Assembly (NCBI GenBank): GCA_020625875.1
Contig: JAHLAX010000070.1
Coordinates: 1-64,000 of the forward strand
DNA length: 64,000 nt
Reading direction: 5' to 3'
Origin: a bacterium
Lineage (GTDB): Bacteria; Bacillota; Clostridia; Oscillospirales; Acutalibacteraceae
In this document: in pieces, positions 9,505 to 17,913 of the stretch
How the letters are laid out: each line of letters begins with the position of its first letter
How positions within the stretch are numbered: the stretch's first letter is position 1
Made by a program: the position numbers and the translations under genes
The notes under the pieces: model-generated
Databases searched by the model: none
What the model was told of the DNA's origin: nothing
The model's input: only the letters and a program-made list of their open reading frames with translations

Positions 9505-9576
9505 GTTAGTAGTTAGTATTCAGTAGTCAGTTATTTGTTCACAACTAAGAACTGACTACTGATTACTGTAAACTGT
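9505..9576. repeat. Heptad-repeat inverted element between hom and lysC
   Basis: The left arm is made of 7-mers (AGTTAGT, ATTCAGT, AGTCAGT). A right arm mirrors it: TCAGTAGTCAGTT (9520-9532) and AACTGACTACTGA (9550-9562) are a perfect 13-bp inverted repeat with a 17-nt loop. It has no T tract, so it does not look like a terminator. It begins about 8 nt after the hom stop codon. Member of the dispersed heptad-repeat family. Confidence 0.75.
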
Positions 9577-9596
9577 TATAAAAGGAGTAATCATTA

Positions 9597-10805
9597 ATGA
9601 GTTTAATTGTACAGAAATTCGGCGGAAGCTCTGTCGCCAATGCCGAACGCGTTTTTAATGTTGCGCGTATTGTCACCGAAACATACGACAAAGGTAATGA
9701 CGTGGTCGTTGTTGTGTCCGCTCAGGGCGACACCACCGACGACCTTATTGCCAAGGGTAATGAAATCAACCCTAACGCTTCAAAGCGTGAGCGTGATATG
9801 CTTGTATCCGCCGGTGAACAGATTTCAATCTCTCTGCTCGCTATGGCTATTGAAAAGCTCGGGTATCCAGTTGTTTCGCTTTTAGGCTGGCAGGCGGGCT
9901 TCCAGACAAGCTCAGCCCACACTTCGGCGCGTATAAGACGCGTTCAGCCCAACCGAATCCGCAAGGAGCTCGACAAAAAGCGCATAGTAATTGTCGCGGG
10001 ATTCCAGGGCGTATCGAGATACGATGATATTACAACGCTCGGACGCGGCGGATCTGACACATCTGCTGTCGCTATCGCGGCGGCTATGCATGCTGACCTC
10101 TGTCAGATTTTCACCGATGTTGAGGGCGTATATACAGCTGACCCGAGAAAGGTGAAGAACGCCCGCAAGCTCAGGGATATTTCATATGACGAAATGCTTG
10201 AGCTCGCCACAATGGGCGCTCAGGTACTTAACAACCGCTCGGTTGAAATGGCTAAAAAATACAACATCGAACTCGAGGTGCTTTCAAGTCTTGTAAAAGC
10301 CCCGGGCACAATAGTAAAGGAGAAAAGTAAAATGGAAAAAATGTTAATCAGCGGCGTAGCTAAAGACACTGATATTGCCAGAATATCTGTAATCGGTATC
10401 CCCGATGTTCCGGGATGCGCGTTCAAAATGTTCTCAAAGCTCTCAGCTAAAAATATCAACGTAGATATTATTCTTCAGTCAATCGGTCGTGACGGCACAA
10501 AGGACATCTCGTTCACCATCGCCGCGGACAGACTCGAAGACGCTAAAGCGGCACTGAATGATTTTGTTGAAAATGTTGGCGCTAAGGATATATTGACATC
10601 CACAGACGTTGCCAAGATTTCTATTGTAGGCGCGGGTATGGAAAGCCACGCCGGTGTAGCGACAAAGATGTTTGAGGCGCTGTATGACGCTCAGATTAAC
10701 ATTCGTATGATTGCGACAAGCGAAATAAAAGTTTCGGTTCTTATCGCCAAGAAGGACGCCGACAGAGCTGTATCGGCAATTCACGAAAAATTCTTTGAGG
10801 AATAA
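9597..10805 (+). CDS. lysC: Aspartate kinase
   Basis: A monofunctional aspartokinase of 402 residues. The amino acid kinase domain starts LIVQKFGGSSVAN, has TTLGRGGSDTSAVA and ends near residue 245. Two ACT domains follow, visible as ISVIGIPDVPGCA and ISIVGAGMESHAG. It phosphorylates aspartate, the first step toward lysine, methionine, threonine and diaminopimelate for the wall. A GGAG site precedes the ATG at 9597. Many relatives make a shorter beta chain from an internal start at the ACT region; an ATG near 10332 could serve but is unproven. A clear terminator follows the stop codon. Confidence 0.96.
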   Translation: MSLIVQKFGGSSVANAERVFNVARIVTETYDKGNDVVVVVSAQGDTTDDLIAKGNEINPNASKRERDMLVSAGEQISISLLAMAIEKLGYPVVSLLGWQAGFQTSSAHTSARIRRVQPNRIRKELDKKRIVIVAGFQGVSRYDDITTLGRGGSDTSAVAIAAAMHADLCQIFTDVEGVYTADPRKVKNARKLRDISYDEMLELATMGAQVLNNRSVEMAKKYNIELEVLSSLVKAPGTIVKEKSKMEKMLISGVAKDTDIARISVIGIPDVPGCAFKMFSKLSAKNINVDIILQSIGRDGTKDISFTIAADRLEDAKAALNDFVENVGAKDILTSTDVAKISIVGAGMESHAGVATKMFEALYDAQINIRMIATSEIKVSVLIAKKDADRAVSAIHEKFFEE

Positions 10806-10833
10806 AAAAGGCAGGCGTTATGCCTGCCTTTTT
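10804..10833 (+). terminator. Rho-independent terminator after lysC
   Basis: Perfect 7-bp GC-rich stem GGCAGGC / GCCTGCC with a GTTAT loop, followed by five T residues. It starts directly at the lysC stop codon. Confidence 0.93.
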
Positions 10834-11017
10834 CAGTGTTAAGTGTTAAGTGGTAAGTGGTAAGTGAATGTCGTGGAGAAACGTTCCATCTTCCGAGAAC
10901 CTCGCGACCCGATTGGATAAATAATGATAAGAACTAATAAACCTTGGAGCTGATTTTCAACTCCAAGGTTTAATTTTACTAACTACTAATTACTAACTAC
11001 TGGCCACTGCCTAATAC
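10834..11017. repeat. Composite heptad-arm element with 34-nt core and hairpin
   Basis: The left arm holds the 7-mers GTTAAGT, GTTAAGT, GGTAAGT and GGTAAGT. A core (10888-10921) follows that matches 29 of 34 positions of the core at 34854-34887. Next comes a hairpin AACCTTGGAG / CTCCAAGGTT (10940-10970), then a right arm of TACTAAC/TACTAAT units. The right arm runs into the 3' end of the minus-strand transporter gene and supplies its stop codon. Confidence 0.75.
10940..10977. terminator. Hairpin inside the composite repeat, probable terminator between convergent genes
   Basis: Ten-base-pair stem AACCTTGGAG / CTCCAAGGTT followed on the plus side by TAATTTT and flanked by A/T on the other side. 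It lies between the convergent lysC and phosphate transporter genes and could end transcription from the right. Confidence 0.55.
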
Positions 11018-12667
11018 TGGCTGCTGCGCGCCGTGTCTGTACGGAATACAGAACGCTACGGTTACGGCGTGGTCACCGACGCGCTCAAGGTTAGTGAGCA
11101 GTTCGATGAAGATTGTGCCCGCCTCCGCGCTGCACTCACCCTTTGACAGACGCTCAATATGGTGCTGTCTGAACAGCTCGCAATACTCGTCAATCTCGTC
11201 TTCTGTCTGAAGCACAGCCTCGGTAAGGTTCGGGTCTTTGCTCTGATGAGTGAACATATAGAAACTGTCCTCGAGAATACGCTGTACAGTCTCGCACAGT
11301 GTTTTGATTTCTTTCATAGCCTCATCCGTAAAGGTCGCTTCGCCGTTAATAAGCTGGAGCGCGGACTGGCAGATATTCTCACTGCGGTCGCCTATGCGCT
11401 CGAGGTCCTGAATGGCGTTGTACATAGCGCCCATAACCTTACGGTCATAGTCGACGATGTCAAGACCGTTGATTTTAACAATATATTTCGTAATGCTGTT
11501 GGTCAGCTTATCGACAACTTTTTCGTTCTCCTCTACCCTGTCAATGGCTTTTTTATCGCCGTTGAGCAGCGCCTCAAGCGACATATCGAAGCTCGCTCTC
11601 GCGAGGCTCGCCAGACGAGCGCACTCCTTCTCCGTCTGCTGTACAGCAAAGGGAGGCGTGGTGAGGATACGGGGGTCGAGGTAAACGGTGATCTCGTCCT
11701 CTTTTGTTTCCTTATCGGGCAGGATAAGCTTGGTGAGCTTGATAAGCAGTCCTGAAAGCGGTAAGAAAACTATGGTGGTAGCTATATTAAACAGAATATG
11801 AACCGCGGAAATCTGAGCGGGTGTATTTCCCTTTAAGAAGGGAATGCTTTGGAAGATGCTTGTCAGAGAATAAGGCGTCGTGTCCAGAAGCACAACGATA
11901 CCTGTCAACAACAGCGCCGAGAAAAAGCTGATAAAGAAGTTACACAGCGCGACCTGCTTACTCTCGCGGTTAGCTCCCGCGGCCGAGAGGAACACGGGCA
12001 TACACGCGCCGACGTTCATACCGAATACGATAAAAATACAGTTTTCAAGAGAAACTACTCCGCTCATACCGAGCGCCATAAGGATACCGACCGAAGCGGA
12101 CGAGCTCTGGATGATACCCGTAAAAACCATACCTGCCAAAAGACCGAGTATCGGATTGGACAGGCTCTTGATCATATTCGCGAACACGACGGATTCCTTG
12201 AGGAAACCGAAGTTCGAGCTCATCATCGACATACCCATAAACAATATGCCGAAGCCCGCGGCGATCTGACCGTAATACTTGTGGTTGTTCTTTTTGGAGA
12301 ACGTGATTATCGCGGCGCCCGCGAACGCAAACAGCGGCACATAAGCCTTGATGTCAATCGAAAGCAACAGCGACGTTACGGTAGTACCGATTTTAGAACC
12401 GAACAGAATACCTACGCACTGGTAAATATCCATCAGTCCCGCGTTGACGAAACCGACAACCATCGCGTCAGTTGCCGACGAGCTCTGGATAACCGCGGTT
12501 ACCATCAAGCCGACCAGCATTGCGATAAACTTGTTGCTCGTAATCTTCTCGAGCAACGCGCGAAGCTTTGAACCTGCGGCGAGTTCCAGACCTTCGCCCA
12601 TTAGCTTCATACCCAACAGGAAAAGTCCGAGGCCGCCCAAAACGCTTATAACGCTGAATATACTCAT
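10997..12667 (-). CDS. Na+/phosphate cotransporter family protein with PhoU-like C-terminus
   Basis: A 556-residue membrane protein of the Na/Pi-cotransporter II group. It has two inverted repeats of QSSSA-type motifs (VIQSSSATDAMVVGF and IIQSSSASVGILMAL), which are the substrate-binding signatures, and about eight to ten membrane segments. The last 200 residues are a helical PhoU-like domain (from about 340). It probably imports phosphate with Na+, with the PhoU-like tail restraining it. The start is moved to ATG 12667, which has GGAGGG just upstream. The final residues and the TAG stop are encoded within the right arm of a heptad repeat, so the natural C-terminus may have been altered by repeat insertion. 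Confidence 0.9.
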   Translation of the reverse strand: MSIFSVISVLGGLGLFLLGMKLMGEGLELAAGSKLRALLEKITSNKFIAMLVGLMVTAVIQSSSATDAMVVGFVNAGLMDIYQCVGILFGSKIGTTVTSLLLSIDIKAYVPLFAFAGAAIITFSKKNNHKYYGQIAAGFGILFMGMSMMSSNFGFLKESVVFANMIKSLSNPILGLLAGMVFTGIIQSSSASVGILMALGMSGVVSLENCIFIVFGMNVGACMPVFLSAAGANRESKQVALCNFFISFFSALLLTGIVVLLDTTPYSLTSIFQSIPFLKGNTPAQISAVHILFNIATTIVFLPLSGLLIKLTKLILPDKETKEDEITVYLDPRILTTPPFAVQQTEKECARLASLARASFDMSLEALLNGDKKAIDRVEENEKVVDKLTNSITKYIVKINGLDIVDYDRKVMGAMYNAIQDLERIGDRSENICQSALQLINGEATFTDEAMKEIKTLCETVQRILEDSFYMFTHQSKDPNLTEAVLQTEDEIDEYCELFRQHHIERLSKGECSAEAGTIFIELLTNLERVGDHAVTVAFCIPYRHGAQQPVLGSGQ

Positions 12668-12783
12668 AGTTCCCTCCGTAGCAGGATAGAAAATGCGGCT
12701 GGAAAATGTGACGAAAAATGTCAACTTCCACCATTACTATAGTAATATATGGAAACGCAATAAATATTCTGATAAAGAATTAT

Positions 12784-14535
12784 TTAGAATTTATTTTTCG
12801 GTAGCTCTGGGTCAACATACACAGTGTGGTTGTTCACAAAAATTACCATCCCCGGTTTAGCACCGTTAGGCTTTGAAACGTGCTTGACGAGCGTGTAATC
12901 GACCGCCACGTTCGAGCTCTCGCGAGCCTTGCTGTGATAAGCGGCGATTCGTGCCGCTTCGATAATTGATGTGTCGGGCACATCTTTGCCCTCGGTTACA
13001 AGAATAGTGTGAGAACCCGCTATATCCTTAGTGTGGAACCACAAATCTCGCTTATGCGCGGTTTTTAACGTGAGCATATCATTTTGCTTGTTATTTCTGC
13101 CGACGAGCACTTTGAAACCGTCAGATGTTGTATATTCCAGCGGCGGAAGCTGCGCGGGCTTTTTCACAGCGCTTTTAGGACGTTTTATATAGCCCTGCTC
13201 CATAAACTCAAGACGAATCTGATTGAGTTCCTTCTCACTAGTCACTCTCGACAGCGAATCCGATAGCGTATCAAGGTACTCGAGCTCCTCCTCGGCTTTC
13301 TTTATCTGAACGGTAAGAACCTGCTCGGCGGTTTTCGCCTTGTTATAATCCTTATAAAACTTCTGAGCGTTCTGAGCGGGCGAAATCGCGGGATTAAGTT
13401 TAATAGTCAAGGGAGCGTTGTTCTCATCATAATAATTCTCAACTGTCACACTCTCGGCGCCCCGTTCAATCCTGTAGAGATTAGCCTGAAGCAAGTCGCC
13501 CTGGATTCTGAGCTGTTCGCGGTTCTCGCAAGCGGCAAGCTCGCGCTTTTGAGCGTTGATTTTATTAGATGTTCTGTTAATCAGATTGCTGAGAGTTTTT
13601 GACAAGTCTGTCTTTTTGACGCGCATACGGTCGGCACTGTCGCGCTCAGCGTAATAACTGTCAAGCAAGGCACAGAAGCTGTCGCGCCTTTGGCGCTCAC
13701 AGAGACTGCCATATTGCTCAATATCAATGAACGCTATATCAAACGGTCTTGCCTCTCCCTTGTGAAAAATAATATACGGCGTACCCGAACAGGTCAGCAA
13801 CAAATCGGACAGTTTATTAATTTCATCTTTTAATTTGTACTTGTCATTATCGGATAGAGTTTTATTGCTCGCTGTTTTACCGCCGAGAATTCTATGCTCC
13901 AGCTCACGGCAGATAACAGGCGAAATACCCTCAACCGCGTTCAGAATAGCCTTATTGAGCGGCTTTTCGTCGGGTGTGTTGATAATCTTATCAATAACCT
14001 CGTCCTTATCACTGAGCAGTATATTGAGCTTGTCCTGCTTTTCGGGAAGCTCATAGGGCAAATTCGGCAGTACCAAACGACGGCTCGACATAGTTATATC
14101 CACTCTTTTTAGCGCGTCGATAATCTTATTGTTTTCGTCAACAAAAATAACGTTGCTGTACTTGCCCATAATCTCAACAACGAGCGTCAGCCTGACTTTG
14201 TCGCCGAGCTCATTTGTGCAGTCAAAATCAAAGAACAAGATTCTGTCAAGTCCCGATTGGCGAATATCAACGAGCTTTCCCCCACCGAGACGCTTACGCA
14301 TCAGCATACAAAGCATAGGCGGCGAGGCTGGGTTCTCAACACTGTACTCGGTGAAATTCACGCGCGGCGAATTAGCCCTTGTCGAGACAAGCAGCTTTTT
14401 GTTGCCCTCCATTGTGCGGAGGTGTATTAAGATTTCATCACGGTTTGGCTGATAAATCTGATACACACGCGCACCGAGAGCTGTTGTCTTCAGCTCATTT
14501 ACAACATGGCGCAGCATCATTCCGTCGAGAGCCAA
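12784..14535 (-). CDS. rqcH: Ribosome quality control protein RqcH (NFACT family)
   Basis: A 583-residue NFACT protein. The NFACT-N domain starts ALDGMMLRHVVNEL and is followed by PPMLCMLMRKRLGGG, then a central coiled coil (about 290-440) and the C-terminal NFACT-R domain with DLWFHTKDIAGSHTIL. RqcH binds 50S subunits stalled with peptidyl-tRNA and recruits tRNA-Ala to add C-terminal alanine tails. It is sometimes annotated as fibronectin-binding protein FbpA. The start is TTG at 14535, with GGAGGTG seven bases upstream. That Shine-Dalgarno site lies inside a perfect TTTTCACC/GGTGAAAA hairpin (14539-14557), which could limit translation. Confidence 0.92.
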   Translation of the reverse strand: MALDGMMLRHVVNELKTTALGARVYQIYQPNRDEILIHLRTMEGNKKLLVSTRANSPRVNFTEYSVENPASPPMLCMLMRKRLGGGKLVDIRQSGLDRILFFDFDCTNELGDKVRLTLVVEIMGKYSNVIFVDENNKIIDALKRVDITMSSRRLVLPNLPYELPEKQDKLNILLSDKDEVIDKIINTPDEKPLNKAILNAVEGISPVICRELEHRILGGKTASNKTLSDNDKYKLKDEINKLSDLLLTCSGTPYIIFHKGEARPFDIAFIDIEQYGSLCERQRRDSFCALLDSYYAERDSADRMRVKKTDLSKTLSNLINRTSNKINAQKRELAACENREQLRIQGDLLQANLYRIERGAESVTVENYYDENNAPLTIKLNPAISPAQNAQKFYKDYNKAKTAEQVLTVQIKKAEEELEYLDTLSDSLSRVTSEKELNQIRLEFMEQGYIKRPKSAVKKPAQLPPLEYTTSDGFKVLVGRNNKQNDMLTLKTAHKRDLWFHTKDIAGSHTILVTEGKDVPDTSIIEAARIAAYHSKARESSNVAVDYTLVKHVSKPNGAKPGMVIFVNNHTVYVDPELPKNKF

Positions 14536-14538
14536 TGG

Positions 14539-14557
14539 TTTTCACCTCCGGTGAAAA
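14539..14557 (-). promoter_or_regulatory. Hairpin sequestering the rqcH ribosome binding site
   Basis: On the minus strand TTTTCACC-GGA-GGTGAAAA forms a perfect 8-bp stem. The GGAGGTG Shine-Dalgarno sequence occupies the loop and the 3' arm. It lies seven bases before the TTG start of rqcH. A role in limiting translation is inferred. Confidence 0.55.
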
Positions 14558-14710
14558 TAGTAGTTAGTAGTCAGTAGTTAGTTGTCAGTTGTTTGCGCGA
14601 AAAACAATAGCAGTAATATAACAATCATTTCCCGAGAGAAGTCTGCCCATATTCTGTCTGAAACCTGTTAATGATTAACTGACTACTGATTACTAACTAC
14701 TAACTACTCA
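14558..14710. repeat. Heptad-repeat inverted element between rlmH and rqcH
   Basis: The left arm has the 7-mers AGTTAGT, AGTCAGT, AGTTAGT and TGTCAGT. The right arm (from about 14668) is their reverse complement and ends on the rlmH stop codon. The roughly 70-nt middle shows no clear hairpin, so this copy may be decayed or carry a different core. Confidence 0.7.
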
Positions 14711-15190
14711 TTTATGGTACTTCCCGTTCCCATTAATCTCAAAAGCTCTGTAAATCTGCTCACAGAGCACAACGCGAGCCATCTGGTGCGGGAAGGTCAT
14801 TCTGCTCATAGAGAGCTTAAAGTCCGAGCGCTGCTTGACTTCGTTCGAAAGTCCCCAGCTCCCGCCTATGATAAAATCTACGGTGCTCTTACCGCTGAGC
14901 GATATATCCGAAAGCTTGTCGGCGAGCTCTGGCGAGCTTATCATCTTACCCTCGATACACATCGAGATAACATACGAGCCTTTTGATACAGCGCCGAGAA
15001 TCCGCTTGCCTTCAGCATTCAGAATCGAATCAATCTGCGCGGTATTTGGGTTTTGATAGGTCTTTTCCTCATCAAGCTCTACAATATTAAAACGACAAAA
15101 CGCCGACAGCCGTTTTTTATACTCGGCTATCGCGTCCGTCCAATATTTTTCCTTAATTTTTCCTATACAAATAATATTTACAGTAAGCAT
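14708..15190 (-). CDS. rlmH: 23S rRNA (pseudouridine-1915-N3)-methyltransferase RlmH
   Basis: A 160-residue SPOUT-fold methyltransferase of normal length. The N-terminus is NIICIGKIKEKYW, the SAM-binding knot includes FIIGGSWGLSNEV, and the C-terminus is the family signature EQIYRAFEINGNGKYHK. It methylates the pseudouridine at position 1915 of 23S rRNA (E. coli numbering). It follows the YycJ-like hydrolase gene by 6 nt, a common order in Firmicutes. A heptad-repeat arm abuts its stop codon. Confidence 0.96.
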   Translation of the reverse strand: MLTVNIICIGKIKEKYWTDAIAEYKKRLSAFCRFNIVELDEEKTYQNPNTAQIDSILNAEGKRILGAVSKGSYVISMCIEGKMISSPELADKLSDISLSGKSTVDFIIGGSWGLSNEVKQRSDFKLSMSRMTFPHQMARVVLCEQIYRAFEINGNGKYHK

Positions 15191-15196
15191 ATGTCT

Positions 15197-15985
15197 TCAA
15201 AATACTATGGATTTTCCGTTACATACAGCGGGAACGTCGGACAATGTAAAATCCAAATCCCGCTTCATCCCTACAGCTTTGAGCGTATTAACGCTCGTGT
15301 TCACGGCAAGCTCGGGAAGATTATTATTCTCTGATATATGGCCGAGCATAAGCCGAAAAACTCCACAGCGTATAAAGTCAGCAAGCTCGCCCGCGCAGGC
15401 GTCGTTGCTGAGATGACCTTTATCGGAAAGTATGCGAGCTTTCACGTTGGGCGGATAGAATCCGTTTTTGAGCATATTTATATCGTGGTTCGACTCTACA
15501 ACTGCAAAATCACTTTTTCGTATTACGTCACGCACATTGTCGGTCATAACGCCCAAATCCGTGGCTATTGTCGCGCGCCTGCCGTCAGCGGTTATAACCT
15601 GATAGCAACAGCTCTCTCTGGCGTCGTGAGAAGTATCACAACGAACAATCCGCATATTGCCAATATCCACAGTATCGCTGATAACATCGCAGTTATTCAG
15701 CGGTTCTACAAAGCCTTTTTCTTCCATCGCGAGCAGAGTACCCACGCTGGCGTAAATCTTAAGCCCGTGTTTCTTGGCAAACACACGAAGACCGCTGCAG
15801 TGATCTACGTGCTCGTGCGTCACAAAAACAGCGCCGATTGACTTGGGACTTATACCGCAATAATCAAGCGCCTCATCGAGCTGTTTAGCGCTTCTTCCCG
15901 CGTCAATCAGCACACCCTCGCCCGAGGAGCCTATGTAATAGCTGTTGCCCTTGCTGCCGGAAAACAGCGGAACAACTTTAGCCAT
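15197..15985 (-). CDS. MBL-fold metallohydrolase, YycJ/WalJ type
   Basis: A 262-residue metallo-beta-lactamase-fold protein. It starts VVPLFSGSKGNSYYI and has the metal-binding THEHVDHCSGL motif, a second ligand region around DTSHDARESCC, and ESNHDINML. This matches the YycJ (WalJ) group, which is linked to cell-wall stress in some Firmicutes and to exonuclease-like activity in others. Here it is paired with rlmH rather than with walRK, so a wall role cannot be assumed. A GGAGAG site precedes the ATG at 15985. Confidence 0.85.
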   Translation of the reverse strand: MAKVVPLFSGSKGNSYYIGSSGEGVLIDAGRSAKQLDEALDYCGISPKSIGAVFVTHEHVDHCSGLRVFAKKHGLKIYASVGTLLAMEEKGFVEPLNNCDVISDTVDIGNMRIVRCDTSHDARESCCYQVITADGRRATIATDLGVMTDNVRDVIRKSDFAVVESNHDINMLKNGFYPPNVKARILSDKGHLSNDACAGELADFIRCGVFRLMLGHISENNNLPELAVNTSVNTLKAVGMKRDLDFTLSDVPAVCNGKSIVF

Positions 15986-16039
15986 AGCAGGTTCTCTCCT
16001 TTCGTATAAATTCGTATAATTCTTAACTTTTATTATAAC

Positions 16040-16155
16040 ACAAAATTAAGTAATAAGGAATAGGTAATAAGTAAAATATAAAAAACGCCTGACGCTAAAA
16101 CAAACATCAGACGTTTAATCTCAATAAAACTTATTACTTACTACTTATTACTTAG
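16040..16155. repeat. Heptad-repeat arms bracketing the murA terminator
   Basis: The left arm is built of ATTAAGT, AATAAGG, AATAGGT and AATAAGT. The right arm is the inverse (ACTTATT/ACTTACT units) and begins a few bases after the murA stop codon. Between them is a terminator hairpin. This A/T-rich subtype keeps the 7-nt period. Confidence 0.7.
16070..16116 (-). terminator. Rho-independent terminator after murA
   Basis: On the minus strand AACG-T-CTGA pairs with TCAG-G-CGTT around a GC-poor loop, followed by TTTTTTATATTTT. It is bracketed by two heptad-repeat arms. Confidence 0.75.
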
Positions 16156-16156
16156 C

Positions 16157-17452
16157 TTACGCTCTGAGGCTTCTCTCGCTGTGATCCTCGTAGTAAACTT
16201 TCTTAATATCGGCACCGAGGTTAGTGAGCTTCTCAACAATATCCTCGTATCCGCGCTCGATATACTGAATTGAGCTAACCTCTGTGGTACCGCTCGCGCA
16301 AAGTCCCGCGATAATCATAGCCGCGCCCGCTCTGAGGTCTGTAGCCTTAACAGGAGCAGCAGAAAGACGAGAACCGCCTTCGATGATAGCGAGTCTGCCC
16401 TCAACAGAAACGTGAGCGCCCATAAGTGTGAGCTCAGAAACATACTGATAACGGTTATCCCAAACGCTCTCGTTGATAATGCTTGTGCCCTCAACTGTTG
16501 TCAGAAGCACAGCGAACTGAGGCTGACAGTCAGTCGGGAAGCCGGGGTGAGGCATTGTCTTGATATTGCAGCGGTGAAGTGGACGCTTTGTCGCGTCAAC
16601 AAGAACTGCCTCGTCGAACTCCTTAATCTCACAGCCGATTTCGCGAAGCTTCGCGGTAATAGACTCTAAGTGCTTGGGAGTTACGTTCTTAACGAGTACT
16701 CTGCCCCTTGTAGCGGCAGCAGCGCACATATAAGTACCCGCCTCAATCTGGTCGGGGATAATTGAATAGTTAACGCCGTGGAGGAAGTCTACTCCGCGGA
16801 TTTTGATTGTATCGGTACCAGCGCCTCTGATCTGAGCGCCCATAGAGTTGAGGAAGTTAGCGAGGTCAACTATATGCGGCTCTTTGGCTGCGTTCTCGAT
16901 AATTGTCTGACCCTCAGCCTTAACAGCCGCGAGCATAATGTTGATTGTCGCGCCGACAGAAGCGAAGTCGAGGTAGATATGGCTGCCTCTGAGCTTATAA
17001 TCGGAACGAACATCAATAATGGCGCCGTTTACGAGCTCGTGACGAGCTCCCATAGCAGCAAAACCCTTAAGATGCAAATCGATAGGACGCGCGCCGAAAT
17101 TACAGCCACCTGGGAGACAAACTCTCGCCTCGTGGCTTCTGCCGAGTAACGCGCCCAAAAGGTAGTACGACGCGCGCATTCCGCGGACTAAATCCGAGGT
17201 CGCGCTCGTTGTTTCGATGCTCTTAGGGTCTATATATAATGTATTTTTATTTATTCTTTTTACTTCAGCGCCCATCTCCTGAAGGATGCGTCCGATAAGA
17301 GAAACGTCGCTGATATTAGGTATATTTTCTATACGGCAGGGCTCGTCACAAAGAATAACGGCGGGAATAATCGCAACCGCGGCATTCTTGGCGCCGCTGA
17401 TAGCTACATCGCCATCAAGCACCTTGCCTCCGTTTATTACAAATTTTTCCAA
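16157..17452 (-). CDS. murA: UDP-N-acetylglucosamine 1-carboxyvinyltransferase MurA
   Basis: A 431-residue enolpyruvyl transferase. It begins EKFVINGGKVLDGDVAISGAKNAA and has the catalytic Cys in LPGGCNFGARPIDLH, a Cys-containing (fosfomycin-type) loop. It transfers enolpyruvate from PEP to UDP-GlcNAc, the committed step of peptidoglycan synthesis. I place the start at TTG 17452, preceded by GGAGTG seven bases upstream; the track's TTG at 17467 lacks this. The distal promoter lies about 240 bp upstream, giving a long leader, and a closer TTGACA-type box is also present. The gene is followed by a terminator framed by heptad repeats. Confidence 0.95.
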   Translation of the reverse strand: MEKFVINGGKVLDGDVAISGAKNAAVAIIPAVILCDEPCRIENIPNISDVSLIGRILQEMGAEVKRINKNTLYIDPKSIETTSATSDLVRGMRASYYLLGALLGRSHEARVCLPGGCNFGARPIDLHLKGFAAMGARHELVNGAIIDVRSDYKLRGSHIYLDFASVGATINIMLAAVKAEGQTIIENAAKEPHIVDLANFLNSMGAQIRGAGTDTIKIRGVDFLHGVNYSIIPDQIEAGTYMCAAAATRGRVLVKNVTPKHLESITAKLREIGCEIKEFDEAVLVDATKRPLHRCNIKTMPHPGFPTDCQPQFAVLLTTVEGTSIINESVWDNRYQYVSELTLMGAHVSVEGRLAIIEGGSRLSAAPVKATDLRAGAAMIIAGLCASGTTEVSSIQYIERGYEDIVEKLTNLGADIKKVYYEDHSERSLRA

Positions 17453-17475
17453 CGTGGCACACTCCAAATAAAAAC

Positions 17476-17504
17476 TATTAACTCATCTAGTCACATAATG
17501 TCAA
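17476..17504 (-). promoter_or_regulatory. Possible proximal murA promoter
   Basis: On the minus strand a perfect TTGACA is followed 17 bp later by TTAATA, only about 24 bp before the TTG start. The leader would be about 17 nt and just retain the Shine-Dalgarno site. The -10 box is weak, so this is tentative. Confidence 0.35.
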
Positions 17505-17692
17505 AGCTCGTTCTATCTAAACTCCCGATTAGCGGTCGTTACTCAAAAGCTGATGACACTCGCGCTTCTTTTAGTTTTTCATTTACCTTCTCAAATATGA
17601 TTCCCCAACATTAATTATATGTTACAAATATGTAAGAAAATCACAATTTGTTGTGGCGTCGCACATATATCACCACAATTTCATCCATAAAA

Positions 17693-17721
17693 ATAATACC
17701 CCATTACAAACTCAAAGTCAA
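17693..17721 (-). promoter_or_regulatory. Distal murA promoter; long leader follows
   Basis: On the minus strand TTGACT and TATTAT are separated by 17 bp. Transcription would start near 17686 and give a leader of about 230 nt before murA. The stretch 17453-17868 holds no gene. The leader contains an inverted repeat (TTGTGG/CCACAA) close to its 5' end but no riboswitch that I recognise. Confidence 0.65.
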
Positions 17722-17868
17722 GACGTTTTCGGAAAATGTAACCTAAATTTGGTAATCTTGTATGTTATTTGTCAGCAGACTGTAATTTTTATTCGGATAA
17801 TGACTAAAGAGGTTAAATGACTGTTATTTTTTCCTAAAAAGAATTAAAAAACTGACATATTTTTCTTT

Positions 17869-17904
17869 TTCAGAAAAAACAAAACGCCCCGAAAACGGGG
17901 CGTT
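17869..17904 (-). terminator. Rho-independent terminator after the acyltransferase gene
   Basis: Strong stem CGCCCCG / CGGGGCG with a four-base loop. On the minus strand it is followed by TTTTGTTTTTTC. Confidence 0.9.
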
Positions 17905-17913
17905 AAAGATTTT

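Noticed and set aside
9505-9576. Heptad repeats considered as a CRISPR array
   Set aside because: The units are 7 nt with no unique spacers, and there are no cas genes in the window.
11849-12571. 240-residue plus-strand ORF opposite the phosphate transporter
   Set aside because: It is antisense to a clear membrane protein, its translation is a charged Arg/His/Asp/Glu mix without family features, and it has no ribosome site.
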